Shown here piece by piece: positions 16,896-25,792 of a stretch of DNA of 64,000 bases (the stretch's first letter is position 1; every line of letters starts with the position of its first letter). The position numbers were made by a program, and so were the translations under genes. Source of the stretch: Thalassospira profundimaris. Lineage in GTDB: Bacteria > Pseudomonadota > Alphaproteobacteria > Rhodospirillales > Thalassospiraceae. The notes under the pieces are model-generated. The model ran no database searches. It saw only the letters and a list, made by a program, of their open reading frames with translations, and had not been told where the DNA came from. The stretch covers positions 62,001 through 126,000 of the forward strand of contig NZ_JPWI01000001.1 of the NCBI RefSeq assembly GCF_003326795.1, written 5' to 3'.

Positions 16896-18152
16896 ATGAG
16901 CCCCAAACCGCAGCTAGATCTTTTTGCACCGCGCGCGGCGGCCAAACCGGCCGCGTCCCAAAAGGAATCTGCCGCGCTCAAGGTGACCAAGGATCCGGGA
17001 CCGGAAATCGGTGATCTGTTTGATACCAATTTCAATGCTGCCGACATTGCCGAATGGGAACTGCTGTTTCGGGATGTTCCGCAATATAACTACCATTTCA
17101 AGCGTGCCCAGATCGCATCGGCCTTTGACCGTCCGCTTCATAAAAAGCTGATCGCATCACATGCCTTTGAACGGTTGCGTGAAATTTCGTTTCTGGGTGC
17201 CATCGACTATCTGTTCCATCCCAATGGCAAACCGGCAAATATCCGTCATTCGCGCTATGACCACACCATCGGCGTTGCCCTGCTGTCACAGCGTTATTGC
17301 CGCCTGATGGGTCTTTCGGATGCAGATTGTGATTTGCTTGGTGCTGCGGCCCTTTTGCACGATATCGGGCATGGGCCGTTTTCCCATACGCTGGAACCGG
17401 AATTTGCCCGGCGGTTTAACCGCAACCATCATCAACTGACCAATCAGATCATCACCGGCGAAGTGCAGCTTGATCTGTCGGTCAATCATCTGCTGGTCAA
17501 ACACAATGTTGATCCGAACGAAGTCATCGCACTTCTGTCAAAGAAATCGGATCACCCCCATGCCAGCCTGTTTTCCGGCCCGGTCAATATCGACACACTC
17601 GAAGGTATCAGCCGTACGAAGACCTATGTGCATCCCAACCATGTGCATTGCCATCCGCGCCTGCTGCTTGAGGCCGCCGTCAAACTTGATGCGGACTCGC
17701 TCAAGCGTCTGGACAAGTTCTGGCAGCTGAAGGAAGACATCTATCGCAACTTCATCTTTGGTCCGATGTGCTTTGCCACAGACCATCTGTGCCGTGAATT
17801 TGTTGTCAAAAACGCACCCGACTTTGCCGCCGATGATTTCCTTTTGACTGAAAAGGCGTTTTTAAACAGCCACCCGGCCTTCAAGAAGTTCCTGCACAGC
17901 CTGAAAAACCGGATCGAGCTTGATGGCGTTGCCGATGTGGTTGATCATCAGATCAGCGCATCAGCCAGCACCCTTGACCTGAATGAGGCCAAGGTGCCGC
18001 GTCGTGAATTTCACATCAACAAGGATGTCGAAGTCAGATGCTTTGCCGATCTGTCAAAACGCTATTACGAGGAAAAGAACTCGTTCCTGCGGCGCGTCGG
18101 CAGCCTGACCGACCCGGCCCAACAGGCCGCCGCCGCAAGCCTGTTTGATTAG
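16896..18152 (+). CDS. HD-domain phosphohydrolase (dNTPase/SAMHD1-like)
   Basis: Starting at MSPKPQLDLFAPRAA the protein has 418 residues; the frame stays open to 16701, so a start at 16824 or earlier is possible, and no position has a clear Shine-Dalgarno. The HD core is plain: IRHSRYDHTIGVALLSQ, then AALLHDIGHGPFSHTLE, giving the H...HD...D metal-binding set, followed by GPVNIDTLEGISRT. This resembles the dGTPase/SAMHD1 group of HD hydrolases acting on nucleotides. The actual substrate is unknown. It is transcribed divergently from the PAS kinase-like gene. Confidence 0.78.
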   Translation: MSPKPQLDLFAPRAAAKPAASQKESAALKVTKDPGPEIGDLFDTNFNAADIAEWELLFRDVPQYNYHFKRAQIASAFDRPLHKKLIASHAFERLREISFLGAIDYLFHPNGKPANIRHSRYDHTIGVALLSQRYCRLMGLSDADCDLLGAAALLHDIGHGPFSHTLEPEFARRFNRNHHQLTNQIITGEVQLDLSVNHLLVKHNVDPNEVIALLSKKSDHPHASLFSGPVNIDTLEGISRTKTYVHPNHVHCHPRLLLEAAVKLDADSLKRLDKFWQLKEDIYRNFIFGPMCFATDHLCREFVVKNAPDFAADDFLLTEKAFLNSHPAFKKFLHSLKNRIELDGVADVVDHQISASASTLDLNEAKVPRREFHINKDVEVRCFADLSKRYYEEKNSFLRRVGSLTDPAQQAAAASLFD

Positions 18153-18208
18153 GGAACTTGACGGTTCTTGCCGGTAGCTTGTGATGGTGACTTGAGGCCA
18201 GGGACATC

Positions 18209-19096
18209 CTAGTCACGGTTAATCGAGGCAAGGAACGTCTGGTTCGCGGTTGCAAGATGGCGCTCAAGGGCTTTCACGGCCGCGTCCTGATCCCGTTCAA
18301 GAATCGCATCAATAATTTCAAGATGTTCTTGTATGGCAAGCACGATGCGTTCGACCTGATTCTTGTTGGACCAGCGATAATGAAAATGGAAGATCAACGA
18401 TATTGAATCCTGAAAGCCATCCATGAACCGGTTCCCGGTGGCCGCATTCAGCATTCTGTGAAAGCGACTATCAAGTTCAGAGAACTCGATAAATCGTGTT
18501 TCGATTTCCCTGCGCAGCTGAATATGCTCTTGACGAATACGCAGCATTTTCCCCCAGAACGGGTCTTCCTTGGGAATCGTGAAAACTGCCCTGATTGCGC
18601 GCGTTTCAAACATCTGGCGCACTTCATGAAGTTCAAGGGCATATTTCTCGGTAAAGCCTTCCAGAATCCAGCTTCGCTGTGGTTCTTTGCGGATGAATCC
18701 AAACCGGCTTAGCCCGATCAGAAATTCTCGAACAGTTGTGTTTGAAACCCCGAACTGGCGGGCCAGAACCGCTTCACGAAGACGACTACCCGGTGGGGGT
18801 TGCATCGTTCTCAGCCACATCATGAAATCAGTTTCAAGCTGTTCTTCAAGACTTCTGATGTCCGAGTTTGGAAAATAGTCGGATTTTCTGGTGCTGCGCA
18901 AAAACGTGATCGGAAAACTGTCTTCTGAAATCAGACCGATTTCGCGCGCACGTTGCAGGATGCTGCGCGCCAGCGTCCTGCTAACTCCCAGCAACCTTGC
19001 CAGTCCCGAAATGGTTTCCGGGCAATTTCCAACTGCAACACTATCAAGCCAGGTATTGAAGCTGGTCTTGAATTTCTGATCCGAACGAGCCACCAA
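18209..19096 (-). CDS. GntR/FCD-type regulator with an additional N-terminal helix-turn-helix
   Basis: 295 residues, about 70 longer than usual for FCD regulators. Residues about 25-70 contain a first helix-turn-helix, TISGLARLLGVSRTLARSIL. Residues about 90-150 hold a second, GntR-like one, GSRLREAVLARQFGVSNTTVREFL. The FCD ligand domain runs from about 155 to 290, with ELDSRFHRMLNAATGN. Two DNA-binding modules in one subunit is atypical. It diverges from a TRAP transporter and UxaA-type dehydratase operon, which it probably controls; an inverted repeat sits between the two. Confidence 0.85.
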   Translation of the reverse strand: MVARSDQKFKTSFNTWLDSVAVGNCPETISGLARLLGVSRTLARSILQRAREIGLISEDSFPITFLRSTRKSDYFPNSDIRSLEEQLETDFMMWLRTMQPPPGSRLREAVLARQFGVSNTTVREFLIGLSRFGFIRKEPQRSWILEGFTEKYALELHEVRQMFETRAIRAVFTIPKEDPFWGKMLRIRQEHIQLRREIETRFIEFSELDSRFHRMLNAATGNRFMDGFQDSISLIFHFHYRWSNKNQVERIVLAIQEHLEIIDAILERDQDAAVKALERHLATANQTFLASINRD

Positions 19097-19101
19097 AGCT
19101 C

Positions 19102-19137
19102 CTGTCTTTTTGGATGTTTTTTAAGCATTAAAGACAG
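19102..19137. promoter_or_regulatory. Inverted repeat, candidate operator between GntR gene and TRAP operon
   Basis: CTGTCTTT (19102-19109) and AAAGACAG (19130-19137) form 8-base perfect arms around a 20-base AT-rich centre, directly upstream of the divergent GntR start and 78 bases before the TRAP binding-protein start. It is well placed to regulate both directions. Confidence 0.45.
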
Positions 19138-19215
19138 TTGAGGTGAATAGCAACTCTTCCCTAAGATCACAGAGAAAAACAAAAACTAAAATAATGCACA
19201 ATCACGGAGGAAATA

Positions 19216-20208
19216 ATGTTCACTCGGAAATTGTCCCGTACGCTTCTGATGGGATTGACGGCCTTTGCAACCCTTGCTGGAATCTCACAGGCTTCCAATG
19301 CGCAAGAAGTTTTGAAATTCGGCCATGTCTACGAAGTAGACACCCCGTATCACCGCGCTGCCCTTGAAGCCGCTTCGCTGTTCTCTGAACGCACAAACGG
19401 GCGTTATGAAATCAAGGTCTATCCGGCATCCCAGCTTGGCAAGGAAGCCGCCATCAACGAAGCCCTGACCCTCGGTTCGATTGATATCATCTATACCGGC
19501 GTCGCCTACCTTGGGCAGACTTATCCGCCGATCTCAATCTCGGACTATCCCTTTGCCCTTCGCGGCTATGATCATTGGTCAAACTACGTCAAATCGGATT
19601 TGTTTGCCGAATTATCCAAGGAATATACAGATGTCACCGGTAACCAGATCGCCGGTCTCGTTTACTATGGCGCACGCCATGTAACGTCCAACAAACCGAT
19701 CCTGACACCGGCGGATATGAAGGGCTTGAAAATTCGCACGCCCAATGCCCCTGCCTATCAGATGTTCCCCAAGGAAACAGGGGCCAATCCGACACCAATG
19801 GCTTTCTCAGAAGTGTATCTGGCCTTGCAACAAGGTGTGGTTGATGCACAGGAAAACCCGCTTCCGACCATCAAATTCAAGAAGTTCTATGAAGTACAGT
19901 CAAACATCAATCTGACGGGCCATATCATCAACTCCCTGATCATGCTGGTGTCGCCATCGACCATGTCGAAACTGGGTGAAGAAGACGGGAAATTGCTGCT
20001 CGACACCCTTCAGGAAGCCGGCATTCATGCATCCGATGAAATCGTGAAAAGTGAAAATGAGCTGTCTGAATGGTTCACCACACAGGGCGTTACGGTCAAC
20101 AAGGTTGATCGTGGTCCGTTCATTGATGTCATTGCCCCGCGCCTGAAAAGCGACGACATGCCTTGGGATCCGGAAATTTATGAACGCCTGCAGGCGATCA
20201 AGGGTTAA
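19216..20208 (+). CDS. TRAP transporter substrate-binding protein (DctP family)
   Basis: 330 residues preceded by CGGAGG. The signal peptide (LMGLTAFATLAGISQASNAQ) precedes VLKFGHVYEVDTPYH. The family motif is complete: MKGLKIRTPNAPAYQMF with the carboxylate-binding arginine, and QQGVVDAQENPLPTI. It delivers a sugar acid or related carboxylate to the permeases encoded next. The UxaA-type dehydratase in the same operon suggests a hexonate, hexuronate or aldarate ligand. First gene of the operon, divergent from the two-HTH GntR regulator. Confidence 0.93.
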   Translation: MFTRKLSRTLLMGLTAFATLAGISQASNAQEVLKFGHVYEVDTPYHRAALEAASLFSERTNGRYEIKVYPASQLGKEAAINEALTLGSIDIIYTGVAYLGQTYPPISISDYPFALRGYDHWSNYVKSDLFAELSKEYTDVTGNQIAGLVYYGARHVTSNKPILTPADMKGLKIRTPNAPAYQMFPKETGANPTPMAFSEVYLALQQGVVDAQENPLPTIKFKKFYEVQSNINLTGHIINSLIMLVSPSTMSKLGEEDGKLLLDTLQEAGIHASDEIVKSENELSEWFTTQGVTVNKVDRGPFIDVIAPRLKSDDMPWDPEIYERLQAIKG

Positions 20209-20295
20209 TCCCGTCTAACCTTTCCATCCCAAATCCGGCCGGGGGAAGCCATTTCCCCCGGTTACGTCATGTTCCGTGCCCAAGGAAGAGACAAA

Positions 20296-20808
20296 ATGTC
20301 TGACATCAACGGGGATCTTTTCAAGGAACAGGAACGACAAGAAGCCGAAACGAACTTCCGACTGAACATCACCTGGGCCGACTTTCCGGCTTTGCTGGTT
20401 TTCTGTGCCTTGTTCGTTACGGTGTTCCTGCAATTCTTCACCCGCTACGTCCTGAATGACTCGCTGGCCTGGACCGAGGAAGTCGCGCGTTACCTGCTTA
20501 TTCTTCTGGCCTTTGTCGGTGCGATAAAATGCCAGCTTGTCGATAGTCATATCCGCCTTGAATTTATCGACAAACTTGCCGGGCGGGGACTGACCAAGCT
20601 CAAACTCGTCGCGCTGGTACTGTCATCGGGCTTCTTCGGCTTTGCCATCTATTCCCTCAATGAACTCATGACGAAGACCTCGTACCAGAAGATGGTCTCT
20701 CTGCCGCTTCCCAAATACTACTTCTATGGATTGGTCCTGATTGCTCTTGGCATCCTTTTGGCGGTCCATCTTTACCAGATTTATCTATTGCTGCGGAGAA
20801 CGCGCTGA
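20296..20808 (+). CDS. TRAP transporter small permease (DctQ family)
   Basis: Chosen start MSDINGDLFKEQE has AAGGAAGAG upstream and gives 170 residues; an in-frame ATG 27 bases earlier lacks a ribosome binding site. Four transmembrane helices are seen, with the DctQ motif RYVLNDSLAWTEEVARYLL after the first. The stop overlaps the next ATG in TGATG, so translation of the two permeases is coupled. Confidence 0.9.
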   Translation: MSDINGDLFKEQERQEAETNFRLNITWADFPALLVFCALFVTVFLQFFTRYVLNDSLAWTEEVARYLLILLAFVGAIKCQLVDSHIRLEFIDKLAGRGLTKLKLVALVLSSGFFGFAIYSLNELMTKTSYQKMVSLPLPKYYFYGLVLIALGILLAVHLYQIYLLLRRTR

Positions 20809-22088
20809 TGAGTTTCATTCTTCTTCTGGTATCGCTGGTCGTCCTGATCGCCCTGCGCTTACCGATTGCAGTTGCGCTGGGCCTTTCCTCGCTGCTTTAT
20901 ATCCTGCTCGAAGGCATGCCGCCTGTCGTTCTGCTGCACAATATGATCAATGGCATGAACAGTTTTCCACTTCTGGCCATCCCGTTTTTCATTCTTGCCG
21001 GTGGATTGATGAATTCGGCCGGGATCACCAGCCGGATTTTTGCCTTTGCGCGGGCACTTGTCGGCTGGGCCCACGGGGGTCTGGGGCATGTGAATATCGG
21101 CGCCAGCATCGTTTTCGCCGGTATGTCGGGTGCCGCCGTCGCCGATGCCGGTGGCCTTGGATCTATTGAAATCAAGGCGATGCGTGATGCGGGATATGAT
21201 GATGATTTTTCGGTCGGCATCACGGCCGCATCTTCGACCATCGGCCCGATCATTCCGCCTTCGCTGCCGCTTGTTATTTTTGGCGTCATGGCCTCGGTCT
21301 CAATCGGGGAACTGTTTGTTGCGGGCATCATCCCGGGTCTTCTTATGGCCGCGTCCCTGATGGTGATGGTCTGGTGGATGGCACGCAAACGCAACTATCC
21401 GCGTGATGTCGCTTTTAGCCCGAAGCTTGTCGGATCAACGTTCAAAACCGCGTTTCTGCCGCTTCTGACCCCGGTCATAATTGTTGGCGGCATCGCATCG
21501 GGCATGTTCACCCCGACCGAAGCCGCCGTTTGCGCGGCAAGCTATGCCATCCTTCTTGGCATGGTGATTTATCGAACCCTAAGCTGGAAAAAGCTGATCC
21601 GGGTCTCGATTGAAACCATCGAAACCACCGCATCGATTTTGCTGATTGTTGGAACCGCAAGCGTCTTTGCCTGGATCCTTGCCGCCAATCAGGCAGCTGT
21701 TGTGTTCTCTGAAACACTGCTTGGCCTGACACAGAACAAGGCCCTGATCCTTCTGATCATTACCCTGATCGTGCTTGTGATTGGTCTGTTCATGGAAACC
21801 ATCGCGGCAATTTCCATTCTGGTCCCTGTCTTGCTGCCCGTTTCATTGCAGCTTGGTATTGATCCGATCCATCTGGGCATCATCGTCATCCTCAATCTGA
21901 TGATCGGTCTTTTAACGCCCCCCATCGGGATGGTGCTTTATGTGCTCTCTAAGGTGTCGGCAATTCCATTTGAACGCTGTGCCAAGGCCACCATGCCGTT
22001 CCTCGTTCCACTGATCGCTGTGCTGCTACTGTTGACCTATGTGCCTTCGATCACCCTGTTCTTGCCCGAACTTCTCTATCGGCAATAA
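20808..22088 (+). CDS. TRAP transporter large permease (DctM family)
   Basis: 426 residues with about 12 membrane helices and DctM signatures: ILAGGLMNSAGITSRIF, FAGMSGAAVADAGGLG, SSTIGPIIPPSLPLVIFG and a C-terminal NLMIGLLTPPIGMVLYV. It forms the ion-coupled channel of the second TRAP system in the window. It starts within the stop of the small permease and is followed 13 bases later by the UxaA-type gene. Confidence 0.95.
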   Translation: MSFILLLVSLVVLIALRLPIAVALGLSSLLYILLEGMPPVVLLHNMINGMNSFPLLAIPFFILAGGLMNSAGITSRIFAFARALVGWAHGGLGHVNIGASIVFAGMSGAAVADAGGLGSIEIKAMRDAGYDDDFSVGITAASSTIGPIIPPSLPLVIFGVMASVSIGELFVAGIIPGLLMAASLMVMVWWMARKRNYPRDVAFSPKLVGSTFKTAFLPLLTPVIIVGGIASGMFTPTEAAVCAASYAILLGMVIYRTLSWKKLIRVSIETIETTASILLIVGTASVFAWILAANQAAVVFSETLLGLTQNKALILLIITLIVLVIGLFMETIAAISILVPVLLPVSLQLGIDPIHLGIIVILNLMIGLLTPPIGMVLYVLSKVSAIPFERCAKATMPFLVPLIAVLLLLTYVPSITLFLPELLYRQ

Positions 22089-22101
22089 AGCACGAAGATA
22101 A

Positions 22102-23634
22102 ATGCAAATGACCCAATCTTCTCCCATCAGCATCCTGTTGCATCCCGGCGACAATGTTGAAATTGCGCTGGCTGACCTGAAAACAGGGACGGAACTTTCA
22201 CAAAGCCCTGTCACCCTGAATGCACCGGTCGCACGTGGCCATAAAATCGCGATACGTTCGATTGCCGCCGGTGAACCTGTTCTGCGCTACGGCCAGATCA
22301 TAGGTGTCGCCACTGCAGACATCGCACCTGGCGATCACGTTCACACCCACAATCTGGGTATGAGCGACCATCGCCAGAACTATGATTTCAGCAAAGATGC
22401 CAAACCTTTGCCGCCCATTTCGGACGCCCGGTTCTTTATGGGCTATCCACGCAGTGACGGGCGGTTCGGTACGCGCAACTATATCGGTGTTCTGACATCG
22501 GTAAATTGCTCGGGCAGTGTCGCCCGCTTCATTGCCGAACAGGCGGAAAAAACCGGCTGGTTTGCCGATCTTGAAAATGTCGATGGCATCGTGCCGATTG
22601 TTCACGGAAGTGGATGTGGCATGGGCCGACACGACGAGGGATATGACACCCTGTTCAGGACTCTCGCAGGTTATGCCAAACACCCGAATTTTGGTGGAAT
22701 CCTGCTTGTCGGTCTGGGATGTGAAGCCATGCAGGTCGAAGATCTCGTAGGGGAGGAAAAATTGCGTCATGACGGCAACTTCCACTATATGACCATCCAG
22801 AATAGCGGTGGAACACGTCAAACCGTTGAACGCGGCGTTGATATTGTGCGTGATCTTGCATTGCGGGCCAATCAGGCAAAGCGGGTGCGTGTCCCGGCAT
22901 CCGAACTGGTTGTTGGGCTGCAATGTGGCGGATCAGACGGATATTCCGGAATTACCGCCAATCCGGCCTTGGGATATGCATCCGATTTGCTGGTTCGTCA
23001 CGGCGGCACCACAATTCTCTCGGAGACGCCTGAAATCTATGGTGCAGAACATCTCCTGACCCGGCGCGCCATCAATGATGAAATCGGCCAGAAACTGGTC
23101 GACCGGATTTTATGGTGGGAAAACTACACATCGGTGCGCGGCGGCGAAATGAACAACAATCCGTCGCCGGGCAACAAACGGGGCGGCTTGACCACCATTT
23201 TGGAAAAGTCCCTTGGTGCTGTCGCCAAGGGCGGCACAGCCCCCCTGACCGATGTCTATGAATTTGGTCAGATCATCACCAACAAGGGCTTTGTCTTCAT
23301 GGACAGCCCCGGCTACGACCCATGCTCTGTCACCGGTCAAATCGCAAGCGGGGCAACCCTGATTGCCTTTACCACAGGTCGCGGATCGGTTTCGGGCTAT
23401 TTGCCAAGCCCCTGCATCAAGCTCGCCACAAACAGCACGATGTATGAAAACATGTCCGAAGATATGGACGTCAATTGCGGAACAATTGTCGATGGTGCAA
23501 TCACAATTGAGGATAAAGGCCGCGAAATATTCGACCTGTTCCTTGAAATTGCATCGGGCACCAAAAGCAAAAGCGAGGCCCTTGGTTTTGGCAGCGCCGA
23601 GTTTGTCCCCTGGCAAATCGGGGCTGTGATGTAG
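22102..23634 (+). CDS. UxaA-family sugar-acid dehydratase (altronate/galactarate dehydratase type)
   Basis: 510 residues. The N-terminal SAF domain (about 1-95) has LHPGDNVEIALADLKTGTEL and HKIAIRSIAAGEPVLRYGQ; the GarD/UxaA catalytic part has YPRSDGRFGTRNYIGVLTSVNCS, VHGSGCGM, GLQCGGSDGYSGITANPALG and EYGQ-like EFGQIITNKGFVFMDSPG. These enzymes are iron-dependent and dehydrate sugar acids such as D-altronate or D-galactarate to 2-keto-3-deoxy products. Which one applies is undecided, because no uxaB, uxaC or aldolase gene is next to it. As the last gene of the TRAP operon it suggests the transporter imports its substrate. Confidence 0.88.
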   Translation: MQMTQSSPISILLHPGDNVEIALADLKTGTELSQSPVTLNAPVARGHKIAIRSIAAGEPVLRYGQIIGVATADIAPGDHVHTHNLGMSDHRQNYDFSKDAKPLPPISDARFFMGYPRSDGRFGTRNYIGVLTSVNCSGSVARFIAEQAEKTGWFADLENVDGIVPIVHGSGCGMGRHDEGYDTLFRTLAGYAKHPNFGGILLVGLGCEAMQVEDLVGEEKLRHDGNFHYMTIQNSGGTRQTVERGVDIVRDLALRANQAKRVRVPASELVVGLQCGGSDGYSGITANPALGYASDLLVRHGGTTILSETPEIYGAEHLLTRRAINDEIGQKLVDRILWWENYTSVRGGEMNNNPSPGNKRGGLTTILEKSLGAVAKGGTAPLTDVYEFGQIITNKGFVFMDSPGYDPCSVTGQIASGATLIAFTTGRGSVSGYLPSPCIKLATNSTMYENMSEDMDVNCGTIVDGAITIEDKGREIFDLFLEIASGTKSKSEALGFGSAEFVPWQIGAVM

Positions 23635-23695
23635 GTATCACAGGTCCCAGACATTCAGCCCGCACGACATTACATCATCAAGAATGTCGGAAACC

Positions 23696-23780
23696 CGGAC
23701 TGCTTTACCGATCCGTCAAATACGACGACGCGGAAAAGCAGTCCGGCTCTGTTACGTTGGGGGCTCCTGATGCCCCCAAC
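23696..23780. repeat. Two consecutive stem-loops downstream of the UxaA-type gene
   Basis: CGGACTGCTTT-A-CCG (23696-23710) pairs with CGG-A-AAAGCAGTCCG (23731-23745): 14 of 15 pairs with a 20-base loop. Ten bases on, GTTGGGGGC (23756-23764) pairs perfectly with GCCCCCAAC (23772-23780). No T run follows, so neither is a classic terminator; together they may end or protect the transcript between the converging genes. Confidence 0.5.
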
Positions 23781-23806
23781 ACCAGGCCGCACGAACTGAC
23801 ACAATA

Positions 23807-24136
23807 TCAATCGACCACAAAAAGGGTCGCGCCTGTCTCGGTTGAAGAACGATGTGCCTCTGCGTTATCGGCCACCTGATAGCTCATCCCCGGTTTCAGA
23901 ACAAAGGTCCGGCCATCTTCAAGCTCGGTCGCAAGTTCGCCTTCCAGACACAGCAGAATATGCCCCTTCGAACACCAGTGATCGGCCAGATAGCCTGCTG
24001 AATATTGCACCATGCGGACCCGGATCGGGCCAAATTGCTGTGTTCGCCATGTCGCCATGCCGGTTTCACCGCGATGTTCGGTCGGCTCGATAGAAGACCA
24101 GTCGGTCGTGCCAAAGGGCAGATCAGTGATATTCAT
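23807..24136 (-). CDS. Small cupin-fold protein (DHCW-motif type)
   Basis: 109 residues forming one cupin barrel: VRMVQYSAGYLADHWCSKGHILLCLEGELATELEDG then FVLKPGMSYQVADNAEAHRSS. The DHWC-GH-E arrangement resembles the group annotated as DHCW motif cupin fold proteins and could bind a metal, but no reaction is known. It is a single gene converging on the UxaA-type operon. Confidence 0.75.
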   Translation of the reverse strand: MNITDLPFGTTDWSSIEPTEHRGETGMATWRTQQFGPIRVRMVQYSAGYLADHWCSKGHILLCLEGELATELEDGRTFVLKPGMSYQVADNAEAHRSSTETGATLFVVD

Positions 24137-24318
24137 GAAGGGGCGTTCTTTCGCAACAGATGTGGGGCGACAGGTGTGGGACGCGTATCCTCCGTCGTCG
24201 GAGATCGCCGGTTAACTATGGTTTTTGCGGACAAACCGTCAATCACCTTCGCAATCTTAATCTGGCAAACCCCATATCAGATAAACGCGGTATTAATCTT
24301 TAACCTTTAGGCAGATAG

Positions 24319-25293
24319 TTGGTAATCAACGAGTCGCACCAAGAGGCTGTCCCGATCTTGTTACCCGCAACCATCGCAACCAATCAGGACTATTCCGCCC
24401 GGCGTCTGGCGGAAATGCGTGCTGCATTGGCAACACGCCTGCAGGGCGATACATTTTGCGTTGTCGTAACAGGATCTTATGGGCGCCACGAGGCATCCGA
24501 CCAGTCAGATCTTGATTACTTTATCATCGGCCGCGAAGCCGAACGTGATCAGGCCCCGCATCAGGAAGTTGCCGACATCCTTGGCAAGATGGTCACCAAG
24601 AAACCGGCGGTAAACGGCCCGTTTTCATCCTATGTCACGGCCGAGGAACTCGTAAATCGCATCGGTCTGGATGGTGATACCAACTCGATCACCACAAGGC
24701 GGCTTTTGTTCCTGCTCGAATGTGAATGGCTTTATAACGAGGCAGGCAAACGCAAATTCTTTGACGATCTGATTGCCAACTACGTCACCACATCGGTCAC
24801 GCGGGACTCAATCGCCCGCTTTCTGGTCAATGATGTGATCCGCTACTACCGGACCATCAGCGTAGATTTCGAAATCAAGACCCGCGAAGGCGACGCCAGC
24901 AAGGCATGGGCACCCCGCCGCCTCAAACTCGTATTTTCCCGAAAGATGCTTTATTTTGGCGGTATTATTGCGGCTGCGGAAACAGCAGGACGTGATTATG
25001 CGGGGAAACGCGAAAAACTGTCGGAACTTTTACAGCTCCCACCAATCACTCGACTGCAAACCGTGTTTGGCGAGAAAAGCCTGCCTGCACTTGATCTTTA
25101 TGACCGCTTCCTGCGCGAACTATCCGATCCCGATGTGCGCGCCCGTCTTGACGGGGTCGGACCGCATGATCGCAATAATGTGCAATTGCGGTCGCTTCTT
25201 GACGCCGGCAAGGACTTCTCGCGCGAGCTGATCAAACTGCTTAATGATCGCTATGGTCCTGACCATCCGATCCACGAAGCGCTTTTGATGTAG
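24319..25293 (+). CDS. Nucleotidyltransferase-domain protein
   Basis: Up to 324 residues from a TTG start; another TTG at 24358 is equally possible and no good Shine-Dalgarno is visible. The N-terminal part has VVVTGSYGRHEASDQSDLDYFIIG, the GS...DxD core of the polymerase-beta nucleotidyltransferase superfamily. The rest (about 140-320) is helical, like the C-terminal domains of DUF294/GlnD-like proteins. It probably transfers a nucleotide to a protein or small molecule; the target is unknown. It converges on the isomerase gene at 25307. Confidence 0.72.
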   Translation: MVINESHQEAVPILLPATIATNQDYSARRLAEMRAALATRLQGDTFCVVVTGSYGRHEASDQSDLDYFIIGREAERDQAPHQEVADILGKMVTKKPAVNGPFSSYVTAEELVNRIGLDGDTNSITTRRLLFLLECEWLYNEAGKRKFFDDLIANYVTTSVTRDSIARFLVNDVIRYYRTISVDFEIKTREGDASKAWAPRRLKLVFSRKMLYFGGIIAAAETAGRDYAGKREKLSELLQLPPITRLQTVFGEKSLPALDLYDRFLRELSDPDVRARLDGVGPHDRNNVQLRSLLDAGKDFSRELIKLLNDRYGPDHPIHEALLM

Positions 25294-25306
25294 GATCGAA
25301 ACCGCC

Positions 25307-25678
25307 TTACGGCGCAAGGGTCACATGCTTGTGGTAATGCGCCCGATCAAGGTCATGGACCTCGACCGTAAATTGCACCGCATAATCCCCCACCAGCCAT
25401 TCCAGCCGATCACGCAGGACCGCAAGGGCTGCCTCGCCCGTGGCGAACTTCATCTGATCGGTCCGCCCCGACAGCAGACGAATATCAAGATGGACCATCG
25501 CATGACTGTCATCACCATCGGCAATCACGACATTCTGCAGCGCTGAAATCCGCGTCTTGAAGGAAGAGAGATCCGCATCGGCTTCGCGGGCAATCACATA
25601 ATGCAGATCAACAGCCAGTTTCGGCAATTCGTCGGCAATCGGAAGCTTTGCGGAATATTCGATTTCAAGCTGGGGCAT
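25307..25678 (-). CDS. 5-carboxymethyl-2-hydroxymuconate isomerase-like protein (CHMI family)
   Basis: The start MPQLEIEYSAKLP gives 123 residues, the normal CHMI length; the N-terminal Pro exposed after Met removal is the general base of the tautomerase superfamily. The C-terminal region (RDRLEWLVGDYAVQFTVEVHDLD) matches the family. In the homoprotocatechuate pathway CHMI converts 5-carboxymethyl-2-hydroxymuconate to its oxo isomer. No other genes of that pathway are nearby, so the reaction here is uncertain. Confidence 0.75.
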   Translation of the reverse strand: MPQLEIEYSAKLPIADELPKLAVDLHYVIAREADADLSSFKTRISALQNVVIADGDDSHAMVHLDIRLLSGRTDQMKFATGEAALAVLRDRLEWLVGDYAVQFTVEVHDLDRAHYHKHVTLAP

Positions 25679-25733
25679 GTTTCCAAACTCTTTGGTGGGG
25701 CTGATTGCTTTTACCAAGCAAGTCCCGCCCTGA

Positions 25734-25770
25734 ACACAAAAAAGCCGGTCTGACTGAACAGACCGGCTTT
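25734..25770 (-). terminator. Rho-independent terminator of ahcY
   Basis: Read on the minus strand: AAAGCCGGTCTG, loop TTCAGT, CAGACCGGCTTT, followed by TTTTGTG. It lies 22 bases after the ahcY stop codon. Confidence 0.88.
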
Positions 25771-25792
25771 GATGCAAATCGGCAAAGACCGA

